In this document: positions 8,304-20,412 of the stretch, one piece after another
Numbering within the stretch: the first letter of the stretch is position 1
Layout: each line of letters begins with the position of its first letter
Source of the DNA: Catellatospora sp. TT07R-123
Lineage (GTDB): Bacteria > Actinomycetota > Actinomycetes > Mycobacteriales > Micromonosporaceae
Reading direction: 5' to 3'
Length of the DNA: 64,000 nucleotides
Assembly (NCBI RefSeq): GCF_018327705.1
Contig: NZ_BNEM01000001.1
Location: forward strand, 558,001-622,000
Made by a program: the position numbers and the translations under genes
The notes under the pieces: generated by a model
Told to the model about the DNA's origin: nothing
The model's input: only the letters and a program-made list of their open reading frames with translations
Database searches by the model: none

Positions 8304-8341
8304 CCGGTCGGCGAGCCCCGGCACGGTGGCTCGCCGACCGG
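8304..8341 (+). terminator. Terminator of the GH16 gene
   Basis: A 14-bp perfect stem (arm CCGGTCGGCGAGCC, ten-base loop) starts about 34 bases after the GH16 stop. Confidence 0.75.
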
Positions 8342-8419
8342 CACGGGCATCCGCGACAGCCCGGCTCACGCGGGCACCGTCATGTCGCGGCGCGCTACTG
8401 CCGAGTAGCATGCCGCGGC

Positions 8420-9256
8420 ATGATGCCACTCGACCGTGATGCCGTCGTGCTCGAACTGCGCGGGCAGGTGGCGGGACTGGCGGACGTGATCCGCGGCGGC
8501 CGGTCGCTGGAGCGGCCCGTGCCAGGGCTCGACTGGACGGTCGGGCAGGTCGCGATGCACCTGTTCACCGTCTACGGCGTCTTCGCCGCGGCCCTGCGCG
8601 ACGAGGACGTCAGCAGCCTGTTCACCGAGATCGGCGTACACGACACCCTCCCGCGGCAGGTCGCCGCGACGAACGCGAACGTGGTCAGCCGATACGCGTT
8701 CGCCTCGGCGGCCGAGGCCGCCGAGCAGCTGGCCTTGGCGGGCGAGGCACTGCTGTCGGCCGTCTCGGCGACCGACCTCGACCGGCCTGTCCCCGCGCCC
8801 TGGTACGGGCCGTCGTTCGTGCTCGCGGGCTCGACGCTCGCGGCACTCATCGGGTCCGAGACCCTGGTGCACAGCGGCGACATACACCGGGGGCTGGGCC
8901 TGGCGTACCGGCCGAACCGGCGCCTCGCGGCGCTGGTCACGCCGACGGTGATGACGCGGATGCTGCCGTCGGTGCTGGACCGGGAGGCGGCGGCCGACAC
9001 CTGTGCCGTCTACGACGTCAGGCTGCGCGGCGCCGGGAGGTTCGCGATGGCCTTCGCCGGCGGTGACGTCCGCGTGGGTGAACCCGGGCAGTTCGGGCGC
9101 AGCGACTGCGCGCTCTCGCTGGCGCCGGTGGCGGCGTTGATGATCGCATTCGGCCGGGTACCGGTCTGGCGCATGATCGCCACCGGGCAGGCGCTGTCCT
9201 ACGGGCGGCGGCCCTGGCTGGCGCTCAGGTTTCCCCGGCTCTTCCTCAGGCCGTGA
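8420..9256 (+). CDS. Mycothiol-dependent maleylpyruvate isomerase-family protein
   Basis: A 278-residue protein of the DinB-like metalloenzyme superfamily. The N-terminal four-helix bundle has WTVGQVAMHL near residue 40 and SETLVHSGDIHR near 150; these supply the metal-binding His and Glu/His pattern seen in mycothiol-dependent maleylpyruvate isomerases. The C-terminal part (about 190-270) resembles an SCP2-type domain. Members act with mycothiol in aromatic-compound degradation or in thiol transfer and detoxification; the exact substrate cannot be told. It stands alone between a terminator and the clpP genes. A second in-frame ATG at 8423 is an equally possible start. Confidence 0.8.
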   Translation: MMPLDRDAVVLELRGQVAGLADVIRGGRSLERPVPGLDWTVGQVAMHLFTVYGVFAAALRDEDVSSLFTEIGVHDTLPRQVAATNANVVSRYAFASAAEAAEQLALAGEALLSAVSATDLDRPVPAPWYGPSFVLAGSTLAALIGSETLVHSGDIHRGLGLAYRPNRRLAALVTPTVMTRMLPSVLDREAAADTCAVYDVRLRGAGRFAMAFAGGDVRVGEPGQFGRSDCALSLAPVAALMIAFGRVPVWRMIATGQALSYGRRPWLALRFPRLFLRP

Positions 9257-9286
9257 GGGCCGCAGCCGCGCCCGCCCGGCCGCCGA

Positions 9287-9316
9287 TCTGCCCCGGGCTA
9301 AGTCGCTGACAGCAGA
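9287..9316. promoter_or_regulatory. Candidate regulator-binding element before clpP pair
   Basis: TCTGCC-N4-GCTAAGTCGCTGACAG here closely matches TCTGCC-N4-GCGAACTCGGCTGTCAG upstream of the regulator gene (reverse strand 11059-11029). The shared block suggests one protein, probably the PopR/ClgR-like regulator, binds both. Confidence 0.45.
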
Positions 9317-9386
9317 TTCCCTTGGTACGCCGCACCCGCGGGCCTGATCGTGGAGCGTGAACGGCCCAGAGAACAGGAGTACACCC

Positions 9387-9983
9387 ATGGGCGTCACCGC
9401 CACGCTGGACGACGAACTCAACAACCGGCTGCTGCATGAGCGGATCATCGTGCTCGGATCCGACGTCGACGACGAGATCGCCAACCGGATATGCGCTCAG
9501 CTCCTGACGCTGTCCGCGGAGGATCCGCGCCGCGACGTCGCGCTGTACCTGAACTCGCGGGGCGGGTCCGTGCTCGCGGGGCTGGCCGTGTACGACGTGA
9601 TGCAGCTCATCCCCAACGACGTGATCACCGTGGCGATGGGACTCGCCGGGAGCATGGCCCAGTTCCTGCTGTGTGCCGGAACGCCGGGCAAGCGGTTCGC
9701 CCTGCCCAGCGCGCAGATCCTGATGCACCAGGGGTCGGCCGGCCTGGGCGGCACCGCGGCCGACGTCGAGATCTACGCCGGGCAGCTGGACCGGATCAGC
9801 AACCTGATGAACACGCTGACCGCCGGGCACACCGGCCAGCCGGTGGCCGCGATCGTCGAGGACGGGCAGCGCGACCGCTGGTTCAGCGCGCAGGAGGCGC
9901 TCGACTACGGGATGGTCGACCACATCGTCGGGCACCTCGACGAGATCCGCCCGCGCATGGTCAAGCAGCGGGTGGGGATGTAG
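9387..9983 (+). CDS. clpP: ClpP-type serine protease subunit
   Basis: A 198-residue ATP-dependent Clp protease proteolytic subunit. The catalytic triad is complete: Ser89 in MGLAGSMAQ, His114 in ILMHQGS and Asp163 in QRDRWFS. The ATG at 9387 is used because AGGAG lies seven bases upstream; the GTG 30 bases earlier lacks a site. ClpP barrels take substrates unfolded by ClpX or ClpC. It lies two bases ahead of a second clpP, the usual actinobacterial arrangement in which two different ClpP rings form a mixed tetradecamer. No clpX follows, so this is probably the second, conditional clpP pair equivalent to Streptomyces clpP3-clpP4 rather than the housekeeping pair (inference). Confidence 0.94.
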   Translation: MGVTATLDDELNNRLLHERIIVLGSDVDDEIANRICAQLLTLSAEDPRRDVALYLNSRGGSVLAGLAVYDVMQLIPNDVITVAMGLAGSMAQFLLCAGTPGKRFALPSAQILMHQGSAGLGGTAADVEIYAGQLDRISNLMNTLTAGHTGQPVAAIVEDGQRDRWFSAQEALDYGMVDHIVGHLDEIRPRMVKQRVGM

Positions 9984-9985
9984 CC

Positions 9986-10603
9986 ATGGGCCACTACACG
10001 GTTCCCACCGTCGTCGAGCGGACCTCGCGCGGCGAGCGCGCCTTCGACATCTACTCCCGGCTGCTGTCGGAGCGGATCATCTTCCTCGGCACGGAGATCA
10101 CCGACGACGTCGCCAACGTGATCATCGCGCAGCTGCTGCACCTCCAGTCCGAGAGCGCCGACCTGGACATCTCGTTCTACATCAACTCACGGGGCGGCTC
10201 CTACAGCGCGCTGACCGCGATCTACGACACGATGCAGTACGTCCGGCCGGACGTGGCCACCCTGTGCATCGGGCAGGCGTCCTCGGCGGCGGCCGTGCTG
10301 CTGGCGGCGGGGACGGCCGGGAAGCGGTCGGTGCTCCGGCACGCCAAGGTGGTGCTGCATCAGCCGTCCACGGAGGAGGGCTCCTTCGACGTGGCGCAGG
10401 GCACGCTGCCGGACCTGGCGATCCGGGCGCGTGACGTGTCCCGGGTGCGGGCCGAGATGGACGACATCCTCAGCCGGCACACGGGGCACCCGGCGCCGAA
10501 GATCCGGCACGACCTCGACCGGCACAAGACGTTCAGCGCCGCCGAGGCTGTCGCGTACGGCCTGGCCGACGAGGTCATCTCCACTGTGAAGACGACACCG
10601 TGA
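9986..10603 (+). CDS. clpP: ClpP-type serine protease subunit, second gene of pair
   Basis: A 205-residue ClpP. Catalytic residues are Ser100 in [11 protein letters not shown], His125 in VVLHQPS and Asp178 in [11 protein letters not shown]. The nucleophile elbow has SSA rather than the common SMG. The ATG is two bases after the previous stop, so the two subunits are translationally coupled and probably made in equal amounts. The N-terminal extension (residues 1-20) is longer than in the partner. The last codons contain a short direct repeat around the stop (GTGAAGACGACACCG occurs twice, the second copy just past the stop codon), leaving the C-terminal end variable. Confidence 0.94.
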   Translation: MGHYTVPTVVERTSRGERAFDIYSRLLSERIIFLGTEITDDVANVIIAQLLHLQSESADLDISFYINSRGGSYSALTAIYDTMQYVRPDVATLCIGQASSAAAVLLAAGTAGKRSVLRHAKVVLHQPSTEEGSFDVAQGTLPDLAIRARDVSRVRAEMDDILSRHTGHPAPKIRHDLDRHKTFSAAEAVAYGLADEVISTVKTTP

Positions 10604-10619
10604 AGACGACACCGGGAGG

Positions 10620-11003
10620 CTAGGCGGCCAGGGCGTAGGCGTCGCCGGCTCGCCGGGGCGGCGGCGCCGTGTCGCCGAGCCGTCCCACGGTCGTCCCGCG
10701 GACCGGACGCACCTTGGCCGCCGCGCTGTCCGCCGAGATGTGGAAGGCCACGGCTACGAGCAGATCCGGCAGCTCGATGCCCAGCGCCCGGCACAGCGCC
10801 GCGAGCACCTCGGAGGAGACCTCCTTGAGACCGCGCTCCACCTCGGACAGGTACGGCATCGAGATCCGCGCCGCCAGCGCGACCTCGGCCAGCGTACGCC
10901 CCTGTTCCAGGCGCAGGCGCCGCAGTGATTCGCCCAGCGCCGAGCGCAGCAGCACTCGGCGCTGGGCCGACGGGGCGTGAGCCCTCTCCGCCGGATTCAG
11001 CAT
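10620..11003 (-). CDS. PopR/ClgR-like XRE-family Clp regulator
   Basis: A 127-residue Cro/C1-type regulator. The helix-turn-helix is at about residues 25-80 (LRRLRLEQGRTLAEVALAAR, ISMPYLSEVERGLKEVSSEV), which is the characteristic sequence of the ClgR/PopR group that activates clp genes in actinobacteria. The protein ends in YALAA, an ssrA-like C-terminus; in Streptomyces PopR and ClgR terminal Ala residues make them Clp substrates, giving feedback control. It is convergent with the clpP pair. A TATAAA box lies only seven bases before the ATG, so the transcript is probably leaderless. The same candidate operator as before clpP overlaps its -35 region. Confidence 0.87.
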   Translation of the reverse strand: MLNPAERAHAPSAQRRVLLRSALGESLRRLRLEQGRTLAEVALAARISMPYLSEVERGLKEVSSEVLAALCRALGIELPDLLVAVAFHISADSAAAKVRPVRGTTVGRLGDTAPPPRRAGDAYALAA

Positions 11004-11009
11004 GGGTCT

Positions 11010-11038
11010 TTTATAGCCAGCCCGGCCGCTGCCTGACA
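11010..11038 (-). promoter_or_regulatory. Promoter of the Clp regulator, leaderless
   Basis: Reverse-strand TATAAA at 11015-11010 places the transcription start at or next to the A of the ATG (11003). The -35 position is TGTCAG, inside the shared TCTGCC...CTGTCAG element (11029-11059), as expected for autoregulation. Confidence 0.5.
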
Positions 11039-11093
11039 GCCGAGTTCGCTACCGGCAGAGCCGGGTTGACCCGGCCGGTCCCGGTCCTCGCTG

Positions 11094-13097
11094 TCAGTAG
11101 ACCTCCAGCTCGGCGAACTGCATCCGGTATGTCGGATCGTTCGGGTTCGTGTTGCACAGGCTCGTGCCCACCACCCGGACGTACCGCGCGCTCTGCGCGC
11201 CGAACACGATCTGCTGCGCCGACGCTCCGGCCGGGGCGGGGTAACCGGCGCGGACCGTCGCCGTCGACCACGTGCTGCCGTTGCTGGACACCTCGACCCG
11301 GAAGTCCACCGGGAAGCCCTGGCCCGCGTTGCCGGCGTCGGCGCGCGGGTAGAGCGTCACCCGCTCGACCGAGCGCAGCGCGCCGAGGTCCACCTGGACC
11401 CATTCCGTGTGGTTGGCGCCCAGGTTGGCGTTGGACGACCAGCCCATGGAGGCCGGGGTCGAGGTCTTCAGCCCGTCGTTGACCATGGCCACGCCCCAGC
11501 CGGAGAACTCCGCCGAGCTGCTCGACGCCCGTGCGCCGCCGGCCGCCGTGTTGGTGGCGCCGATGGTGGTCTCGAACTTCGAGGTCCGGTTCGGCTCGGC
11601 GTTCCAGGACGCACCGTTGTCGTTGCTGTACGCCTCGCCGCCGCCCGGGTAGGGCGCCGCGTCGTCGTAGGTCAGGCCGTAGCATCCCGACGTCGTCGTG
11701 GACTGCACCAGGATGCCGTAGCGGACGCCCGCGGTGACCGCGATGTTCGGGAAGACCGTCACGTTGCGCGGCGCCCAGCCGACCGACGACGCGGGCACCG
11801 TGGTGGTGGCCAGCGTGGTGCCGGGCTGGAGCCCCGCGTTGACCGACACGATGCTCACCTGGAGCCCCGCGTTGGTGCCGCCCTGCTGGAACGTGGTGTA
11901 CGAGGCACCGGTGAGCGTACCGCTGCGTGAGGCGACGAAGGTCTGCATCCGGCGCAGCCCACCGGAGCGGATGTCGCACCACGTGCGGAACCGGCCCGTG
12001 CCACTGGCCTGGTCCCGGTCCGCCGAGGGCGCCGCGCTGGATCCGGACCCGGTCGCCAGCGCGAGCGTCACGGTGTTCTGGCAGGTGAACGGCTGCACGT
12101 CCCCGTTGGCGGCGAAGGTCAGCGGCGCCCAGTGGAAGTTGGCCAGCGCCTCGTTGTTCTGCCCGTTCCACAGGTCGCTGCCGTAGAGCCAGGCCGTGCC
12201 GGTGGTGGTCGGGATCCCGGCCACCAGCGACGGCTGGCCGCCGCAGGAGTTGGCGTTGACGCTGACCGGTGCCGACCAGGTGCCCAGCGGCGTGGCGGCC
12301 CGCTTGACCCAGGTCGCGGTGCCGGTGCAGTAGGCGCAGGTCGGTCCGTAGACGTAGTAGTAGACGCCGTCGCGCTTGAACATCGACGGGGCCTCGGTGT
12401 GCAGCGAGTTCAACCGGGCGTAGCTGCCGGTGCCGCTGGTGTAGGCGGCGTTGAGCCGCTCGATGATCTGGTCGTGGCCGCTTCGGATGTCGGTGTAGGC
12501 GAGGTATGCCGTGCCGTCGTCGTCGACGAACAGGTCGTGGTCGCCGTTGACGAAGGTGCCGGGCGTGCCCATGAGGGCGATGGTCGGCTCGGCGGTCTCG
12601 GTGAACGGTCCGGCCGGGGTCGGCGAGGTGAAGACGTGGTAGCCGCTGGCGTTGTCGTAGCTGTTGATCCACAGTACGTACATGCCGGTTCCCGCGTTGA
12701 ACACCACGTGCGGGCGGTAGCAGCCGTAGCGCGGCGGGGCGCACCTGCCCTGCCACAGCGCGTTCGCGGCGTCGAAGAGGTATCCCTCGTCGGTCCAGCC
12801 CACGAGGTCGGTGGAGCTGTACACCTTGAATCCGCAGAACGGCGTGCCGGTGGTCGACAGGGCGTACCCGCAGTCGTAGCTGGTGCCGTAGAGGTAGTAG
12901 CGGCCGCCGAACAGCGCCAGGTCTCCGTCGTGCGCGTCGACGGCGTTGCCGCCGACGTCGTAGCGGGTGACCTGGTTTCCGGCCGGGTCGAAGTTGACGA
13001 TGGTGGTGGTGTGGGCGGCCGCTGCCGGGCTGGCGGCGACGCCGGTCAGTCCTGATACGAGCAGCAGGAGCACGGCGAGGTACGCGGGACGTCGCAT
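11094..13097 (-). CDS. Secreted GH43-type hydrolase with CBM32 domain
   Basis: A 667-residue exported enzyme. The ATG at 13097 has AGAGGAAG upstream and opens a signal peptide ending near SPAAAAH. A five-bladed propeller of family 43 type covers about residues 28-330: AVDAHDGDLALFGGRYYLYG (catalytic base region), VNGDHDLFVDDDGTAYLAYT (pKa-modulating Asp) and SLHTEAPSMFKRDGVYYYVYG (general acid Glu). A middle beta-sandwich (about 335-520) of unclear type follows, then a C-terminal discoidin/F5-8C domain (CBM32, about 535-667) ending in MQFAELEVY. Family 43 members cleave arabinosides, xylosides or galactans; the subtype here resembles exo-beta-1,3-galactanase-like proteins, but the substrate is not certain. 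A perfect TGAAACGTTTCA palindrome 35 bases upstream suggests LacI-family control. Confidence 0.88.
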   Translation of the reverse strand: MRRPAYLAVLLLLVSGLTGVAASPAAAAHTTTIVNFDPAGNQVTRYDVGGNAVDAHDGDLALFGGRYYLYGTSYDCGYALSTTGTPFCGFKVYSSTDLVGWTDEGYLFDAANALWQGRCAPPRYGCYRPHVVFNAGTGMYVLWINSYDNASGYHVFTSPTPAGPFTETAEPTIALMGTPGTFVNGDHDLFVDDDGTAYLAYTDIRSGHDQIIERLNAAYTSGTGSYARLNSLHTEAPSMFKRDGVYYYVYGPTCAYCTGTATWVKRAATPLGTWSAPVSVNANSCGGQPSLVAGIPTTTGTAWLYGSDLWNGQNNEALANFHWAPLTFAANGDVQPFTCQNTVTLALATGSGSSAAPSADRDQASGTGRFRTWCDIRSGGLRRMQTFVASRSGTLTGASYTTFQQGGTNAGLQVSIVSVNAGLQPGTTLATTTVPASSVGWAPRNVTVFPNIAVTAGVRYGILVQSTTTSGCYGLTYDDAAPYPGGGEAYSNDNGASWNAEPNRTSKFETTIGATNTAAGGARASSSSAEFSGWGVAMVNDGLKTSTPASMGWSSNANLGANHTEWVQVDLGALRSVERVTLYPRADAGNAGQGFPVDFRVEVSSNGSTWSTATVRAGYPAPAGASAQQIVFGAQSARYVRVVGTSLCNTNPNDPTYRMQFAELEVY

Positions 13098-13131
13098 CGG
13101 TGACTTCCTCTCGGCTCCGGGAGCCGCGTAT

Positions 13132-13143
13132 TGAAACGTTTCA
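13132..13143. promoter_or_regulatory. Palindromic operator before GH43
   Basis: TGAAACGTTTCA is a perfect 12-bp palindrome with the CG centre typical of LacI-family sites, but a different half-site from the sites near GH6/GH16, so another regulator is likely. Confidence 0.6.
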
Positions 13144-13250
13144 TTCGTTTCCAGTGCGTTAAAATTAGGTCCGGCCTTCCGTGCTGTCAACGTCCTAACA
13201 CGACCGCTACCTGGCGCACCGCCGCGCATCCGCCACGTCGGGCGGCGCCG

Positions 13251-16584
<3,334 letters not shown>

Positions 16585-16597
16585 CGGTGCGCGCCCG

Positions 16598-16656
16598 CCC
16601 CGCCACGGCTCGGAACGTGTGGCGGGGCCGGGCCGCCTGTCGCGCGGCAGGCCCGG
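16598..16656. terminator. Double hairpin between convergent genes
   Basis: Two successive GC-rich inverted repeats (CCCCGCCAC/GTGGCGGGG, then GCCGGGCC/GGCCCGGC) separate the GH97 gene from the convergent glycosyltransferase gene and probably stop transcription both ways. Confidence 0.6.
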
Positions 16657-16657
16657 C

Positions 16658-18748
16658 TCAGCGAGCCGCGCAGTCGAAGACCTGCGTACCGTTCGCGTCG
16701 ACGGCGGTGCAGCGGGCGGTGACCCAGGCGGAGACGGCCTCGGCGTTGCCCGCGCCGGCGGCGCGCCCGGCCGCGAACCTGCCGAACACGCCGGACCCGC
16801 CGCCGCCGATCAGCACGTACCGCAGCTGCCCGGTGGTGACGAGCTGTTCGAGCCGGTCGACGGTGGGGAACGGCGTCCGGCCGGAGAAACCGCCCAGCGG
16901 CAGGACCGAAGCCCCGGCGACCAGGTACGGGAGGGCCTGCAGGCCGTACGTGGCGAACAGGTAGGTGCGGCCGGGGCGGTGGCCCCTCAGGTAGTCCAGC
17001 AGCGCCGTGGTGTCCCGGCTCGGTGTGTCGCTGACGTTCGGGGCGAAGCCGCCGTCGCCCGGCGGGGTCGCGCTCGCGGACCCGCCGCCACCGGGAGAGC
17101 CTGCCGCGGCTGGTGGACCGCTCGGCGCGGCCGGGCCGCGAACAGCGCCGGGCTGCTCGCCGCCCGGGAGCTGTCCGGGCCCGGGGAAGCGGGCGGCGAA
17201 GCCGGGAGGCCCGCCGGTGCCGGTGCGCGGTCCGGCCGCCGGGTTGGCCCCGCTGCCCCGATACGCGCTGTCCATGCTGGACGCGGCCCAGCCGGCGGGC
17301 GTGATCAGGCACGCGGCGACGCCGAGCCCGGCGCTGACGGCGGCGAGCCGGCTGCCGCGCCCGATCCCGGCCGCCGAACCGAGCCGCCGGTGGCGGGCGC
17401 GCAGGGCCGGTACGGCGACCAGCCCGGCGACCGCGAGCACCGCGAGCGCCGCGGCGGACCAGGCGAGCCAGGGCAGGAAGGTGCGGAAGCGCAGCGACAG
17501 GTGCAGCGTCCAGGCCAGGGTGAGCGCGATCGTGGCGGGCAGGACCCAGCCCCGCCGCCCGCCGCGGCGCCAGGCTGCCCACAGCGTGACGGCCCCGCCT
17601 CCGGCGAGCGCCGCGATCGCCGGGGCGGCCGCGACGACGTAGAACTCGTGTGCCACCCGCCCGGCGGAGAACGCCACCGCGTGGGTGAGCAGCCACAGGC
17701 CCCACATCAGGTAACCGGCCCGGACGAGGTCGGTGCGCGGCGCCCGGCCCCGCCAGGCCAGGCCGGTCACCAGCCCGACCAGGGCCAGCGGGTAGAGCCA
17801 GCCGACCTGCGGCGCGACGCCGTCGCTGAACATGAAGGGCGGTCCGCCGAGGTCGGGCCCGGCTTCGGCACCGATGCCGTACCGGCTGAGCAGGTTGTAC
17901 CGGAACACGGTGTAGAACAGCGAGTTGTCGGGTGACCCGTCGGCGTAGGGGCGGTATGCGGAGGGCAGCAGCATCACGGCGCTGATGTAGAGCACGGATA
18001 CAGTCGCGGTGAGCAGGCCGGCGAGACCGAGATGGCCGAGTCTGCGGCGCAGCGGCACCGGAGCGGCGACCAGGTACGCGATGGCCAGCGCGGGCAGCAC
18101 GCCCCACGCCTGCGCCATCTTCGTCTGGAACGCCAGCCCGACGAAGAGGCCCGACAGCAGCAGGCTGCGCAGCCGGCCGCCGGCGACCGCACGGGTCCAC
18201 GCGTCGGCGGCGAGGACCAGGAGCATGACCAGCAGCGTGTCGGAGATCTGGCTGCGGGCCAGCGCAGCGACGACCGGTGTCACCGCGTACGCGGCGGCGG
18301 CCAGGATGGCGGCCCGCGGGCCCTGCCACCGCCGCACCGCCCGGTAGAGCACGAGGATGGTGACCACGCTCGCGGCGACCTGCGGCAGGATCACCGACCA
18401 GGTGTGGAAGCCGAACACCCGGGCCGACAGCGCCTGCACCATGAACGCGCCGGGCAGTTTGTCCACGGTGATGGAGGCTGCGGGGTCCAGCGCACCGAAG
18501 GCGAACGCCTGCCAGCTCTCGGACATGCTCCTGACCGCGGCAGCGTAGTACGGGTGCAGCGGGTTTCGCGACAGGTCCCACGCGTAGACCAGGGCGGCCA
18601 CTGCCGTGAGCAGCAGCAGCGTCGGCCGCGCCCACCGCGGCTGATCGGGCGGCGACCCCCAGACCGCGCTGAGCGGCCGTGCGCCGGGGGCGGGTGGGGC
18701 GGCGACGGGAGCAGAAGCAGGAACAGCCACAGAAAGGGTATACCGCAC
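16658..18748 (-). CDS. GT39 (ArnT/PMT-like) membrane glycosyltransferase
   Basis: A 696-residue polytopic membrane protein that would transfer a sugar from a polyprenyl-phosphate donor. The first periplasmic loop has the GT39 pattern NPLHPYYAAAVRSMSESW with acidic DPAASITVDKLPGAFM, and LARSQISDTLLVML follows; about eleven hydrophobic segments lie between residues 40 and 460. A Gly/Pro/Ala-rich low-complexity extracytoplasmic stretch occupies about 490-570 and is followed by a globular tail (about 575-696, PSRDTTALLDYLRGHRPG, YLVAGASVLPLGGFSG), the arrangement of the YkcB-type family. GTG at 18748 is used; there is another GTG eight codons further in. Likely role: glycosylation of envelope lipids or proteins; the acceptor is unknown. 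Confidence 0.88.
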   Translation of the reverse strand: MRYTLSVAVPASAPVAAPPAPGARPLSAVWGSPPDQPRWARPTLLLLTAVAALVYAWDLSRNPLHPYYAAAVRSMSESWQAFAFGALDPAASITVDKLPGAFMVQALSARVFGFHTWSVILPQVAASVVTILVLYRAVRRWQGPRAAILAAAAYAVTPVVAALARSQISDTLLVMLLVLAADAWTRAVAGGRLRSLLLSGLFVGLAFQTKMAQAWGVLPALAIAYLVAAPVPLRRRLGHLGLAGLLTATVSVLYISAVMLLPSAYRPYADGSPDNSLFYTVFRYNLLSRYGIGAEAGPDLGGPPFMFSDGVAPQVGWLYPLALVGLVTGLAWRGRAPRTDLVRAGYLMWGLWLLTHAVAFSAGRVAHEFYVVAAAPAIAALAGGGAVTLWAAWRRGGRRGWVLPATIALTLAWTLHLSLRFRTFLPWLAWSAAALAVLAVAGLVAVPALRARHRRLGSAAGIGRGSRLAAVSAGLGVAACLITPAGWAASSMDSAYRGSGANPAAGPRTGTGGPPGFAARFPGPGQLPGGEQPGAVRGPAAPSGPPAAAGSPGGGGSASATPPGDGGFAPNVSDTPSRDTTALLDYLRGHRPGRTYLFATYGLQALPYLVAGASVLPLGGFSGRTPFPTVDRLEQLVTTGQLRYVLIGGGGSGVFGRFAAGRAAGAGNAEAVSAWVTARCTAVDANGTQVFDCAAR

Positions 18749-18828
18749 ATACGTGACGCCCGGGACGGGATCTCGGGAGGACGGCCGCAGGCAGGCGGCA
18801 GTCTCACCGCCGTACCGGTCGAACGGCC

Positions 18829-19632
18829 TTACGCGTCAGCCGACTCCTGAGACGCGCCCTGGGCACGTGCGACATAGACGGACACGTTGATCGCCGAACC
18901 GACGCCGAGCGGGTCGCCCGTCCAGCTGCCGTAGCGGGCCAGCGGCTGCAATCCGGCGAGCTCGGCCATCAGGTCCAGTTCGTGCGGCCACACATACCGG
19001 CTGTGTACGGGCTGGAGGGTCAGCCCGGAGGTCGGCGAGAACACCGCCACCTCGAAGTCGATCGTCTGGGCGACCGGGTCCAGCCGGGCCGTCTCCACTA
19101 TCGTGCCGTCGCCGTGCCGGCCGAGGTGCCGGACGCGGCGCCGGCTCTTGTCGAACGTGCTGAGATCCGGCACGGGCATCTCCAGCACGAGCCGCCCGTT
19201 GTCAGCGAGCACCGACGCGGCCGCGGCGAGGCACCGCCGCTGCGCCGCGGCGTCAGGCAGCGCCGTCAGCGTGCCGAAGACGCAGTAGACGACGTCGTAG
19301 CGTGTCCCGCCGGACAGGGAGGCGAGCGTCGCCGCATCGGTCATGTCGCCGACCGTCACGCGCAGGCGGTGCGCCTGGGGCTTGGTCCGCAGAATCTCCA
19401 GCATCGCCGGGGCGAGATCGACGCCGTACACCGTCATGCCGTGCTCGGCCAGCGGGATCGCGACCCGGCCGGTGCCGATGCCGAGTTCGAGGACCATCGG
19501 CTCGCCCGCCCCGGTGTCGCGGACGCATCGGGCCAGGAAGGTGGCGGTGTCCCGGGCGCGGTCGTCGATCGGGAAGTACTCCTCGTAGAAGGTGGCACCC
19601 GCTGGGCCGTACGTCTCCTCGTTGATCGCCAC
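18829..19632 (-). CDS. Class I SAM-dependent methyltransferase
   Basis: A protein of about 267 residues with a Rossmann methyltransferase core: motif I VLELGIGTGRVAIPLAEHG, the acidic residue of strand 2 in VYGVDLAPAML, VTVGDMTDAATL and YDVVYCVFGTL. The start is uncertain: GTG at 19632 (giving MAINEETYGPAG, typical of the family) and GTG at 19641 are both possible, and only a weak AGGGTGG lies upstream. Substrate unknown. It is downstream of the CHAP gene on the same strand but a strong terminator lies between them. Confidence 0.85.
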   Translation of the reverse strand: MAINEETYGPAGATFYEEYFPIDDRARDTATFLARCVRDTGAGEPMVLELGIGTGRVAIPLAEHGMTVYGVDLAPAMLEILRTKPQAHRLRVTVGDMTDAATLASLSGGTRYDVVYCVFGTLTALPDAAAQRRCLAAAASVLADNGRLVLEMPVPDLSTFDKSRRRVRHLGRHGDGTIVETARLDPVAQTIDFEVAVFSPTSGLTLQPVHSRYVWPHELDLMAELAGLQPLARYGSWTGDPLGVGSAINVSVYVARAQGASQESADA

Positions 19633-19694
19633 GGCGTCCACCCTGGCACGTGCCGTCCCGCCGCACAATCGGTCGCCGCGCACTCCGCGCACTC

Positions 19695-19736
19695 GCCGCC
19701 GCCGATGAGGCCGGGCGTGGCCTCATCGGCGGCGGC
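19695..19736 (-). terminator. Strong terminator of the CHAP gene
   Basis: A perfect 18-bp stem (19695-19712 with 19719-19736) and a six-base loop, 39 bases after the CHAP stop codon; the longest perfect hairpin seen in the window. Confidence 0.85.
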
Positions 19737-19774
19737 ACCTGTTCGGACATCACCGGGGCACTCGGGACAGTCGG

Positions 19775-20230
19775 CTACCGGTGGAAGAAGGAGGCGGTCG
19801 CCCAGGCGGTGGCGCTGACCCAGTCGCTGACGTTGTTGCAGCCGTTCTCCGTGAACTTCGGGTTGCCCCGCTGGTTGGCCCCCCGGAACGACATCGCCAG
19901 GCCCTGGCTGCTGGGGTAGATCCCCTGCACGATCGCGATGTGGCCGACGTCGGGCTCCTCGTTGTAGTCCCACACCGCGATGTCACCGACGCGGACGGTG
20001 GTGACGGTCATCTTCGTGAAGCCCTCCGCGGGCAGCAGCGCCTCCCACTGCCAGGCGTCGCCGACACCGTTCAGGACGTACCTGGTCTTGACGTACTTCA
20101 CACACTGGCAGAAGACCGGGGCCGCCGCCCTGGCGGCCGGAGCGGGCGCCACTGTCACCAGTGCGCCGGCGGAGATCACCGCTGCGAGGAGCGGCGCCCA
20201 CCATCGGACAAGTCGTCGATGCATTCCCAT
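19775..20230 (-). CDS. Secreted CHAP-domain peptidase/amidase
   Basis: A 151-residue exported protein: signal peptide to about residue 36 (APAARAAAP), then a minimal CHAP domain. The catalytic Cys is in VFCQCVKYVKTRY and the His in EPDVGHIAIVQGIY, with an Asn/Asp later in FTENGCNNVSDW. CHAP enzymes cleave peptidoglycan cross-bridges or act as amidases. There is no cell-wall-binding module. It is divergent from the LysR-type gene at 20413; the 180-base gap holds both promoters. Confidence 0.88.
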   Translation of the reverse strand: MGMHRRLVRWWAPLLAAVISAGALVTVAPAPAARAAAPVFCQCVKYVKTRYVLNGVGDAWQWEALLPAEGFTKMTVTTVRVGDIAVWDYNEEPDVGHIAIVQGIYPSSQGLAMSFRGANQRGNPKFTENGCNNVSDWVSATAWATASFFHR

Positions 20231-20412
20231 GTATGGATGCTATGGGCGCTCGGCCGTCACATCAGCGCCCATTTCTGCACCTGATGCGCCCGCGAGCGGC
20301 CGGGTCGCACCAGGGGCACCCGCCCGACGGCGCGCGTCGAAGCCGTAAGCTTCCCCGGATCACGCAGTTCAGCGGCAGGATCCGGACGCGGTGACCGGAG
20401 GGAGGCGGCCTG

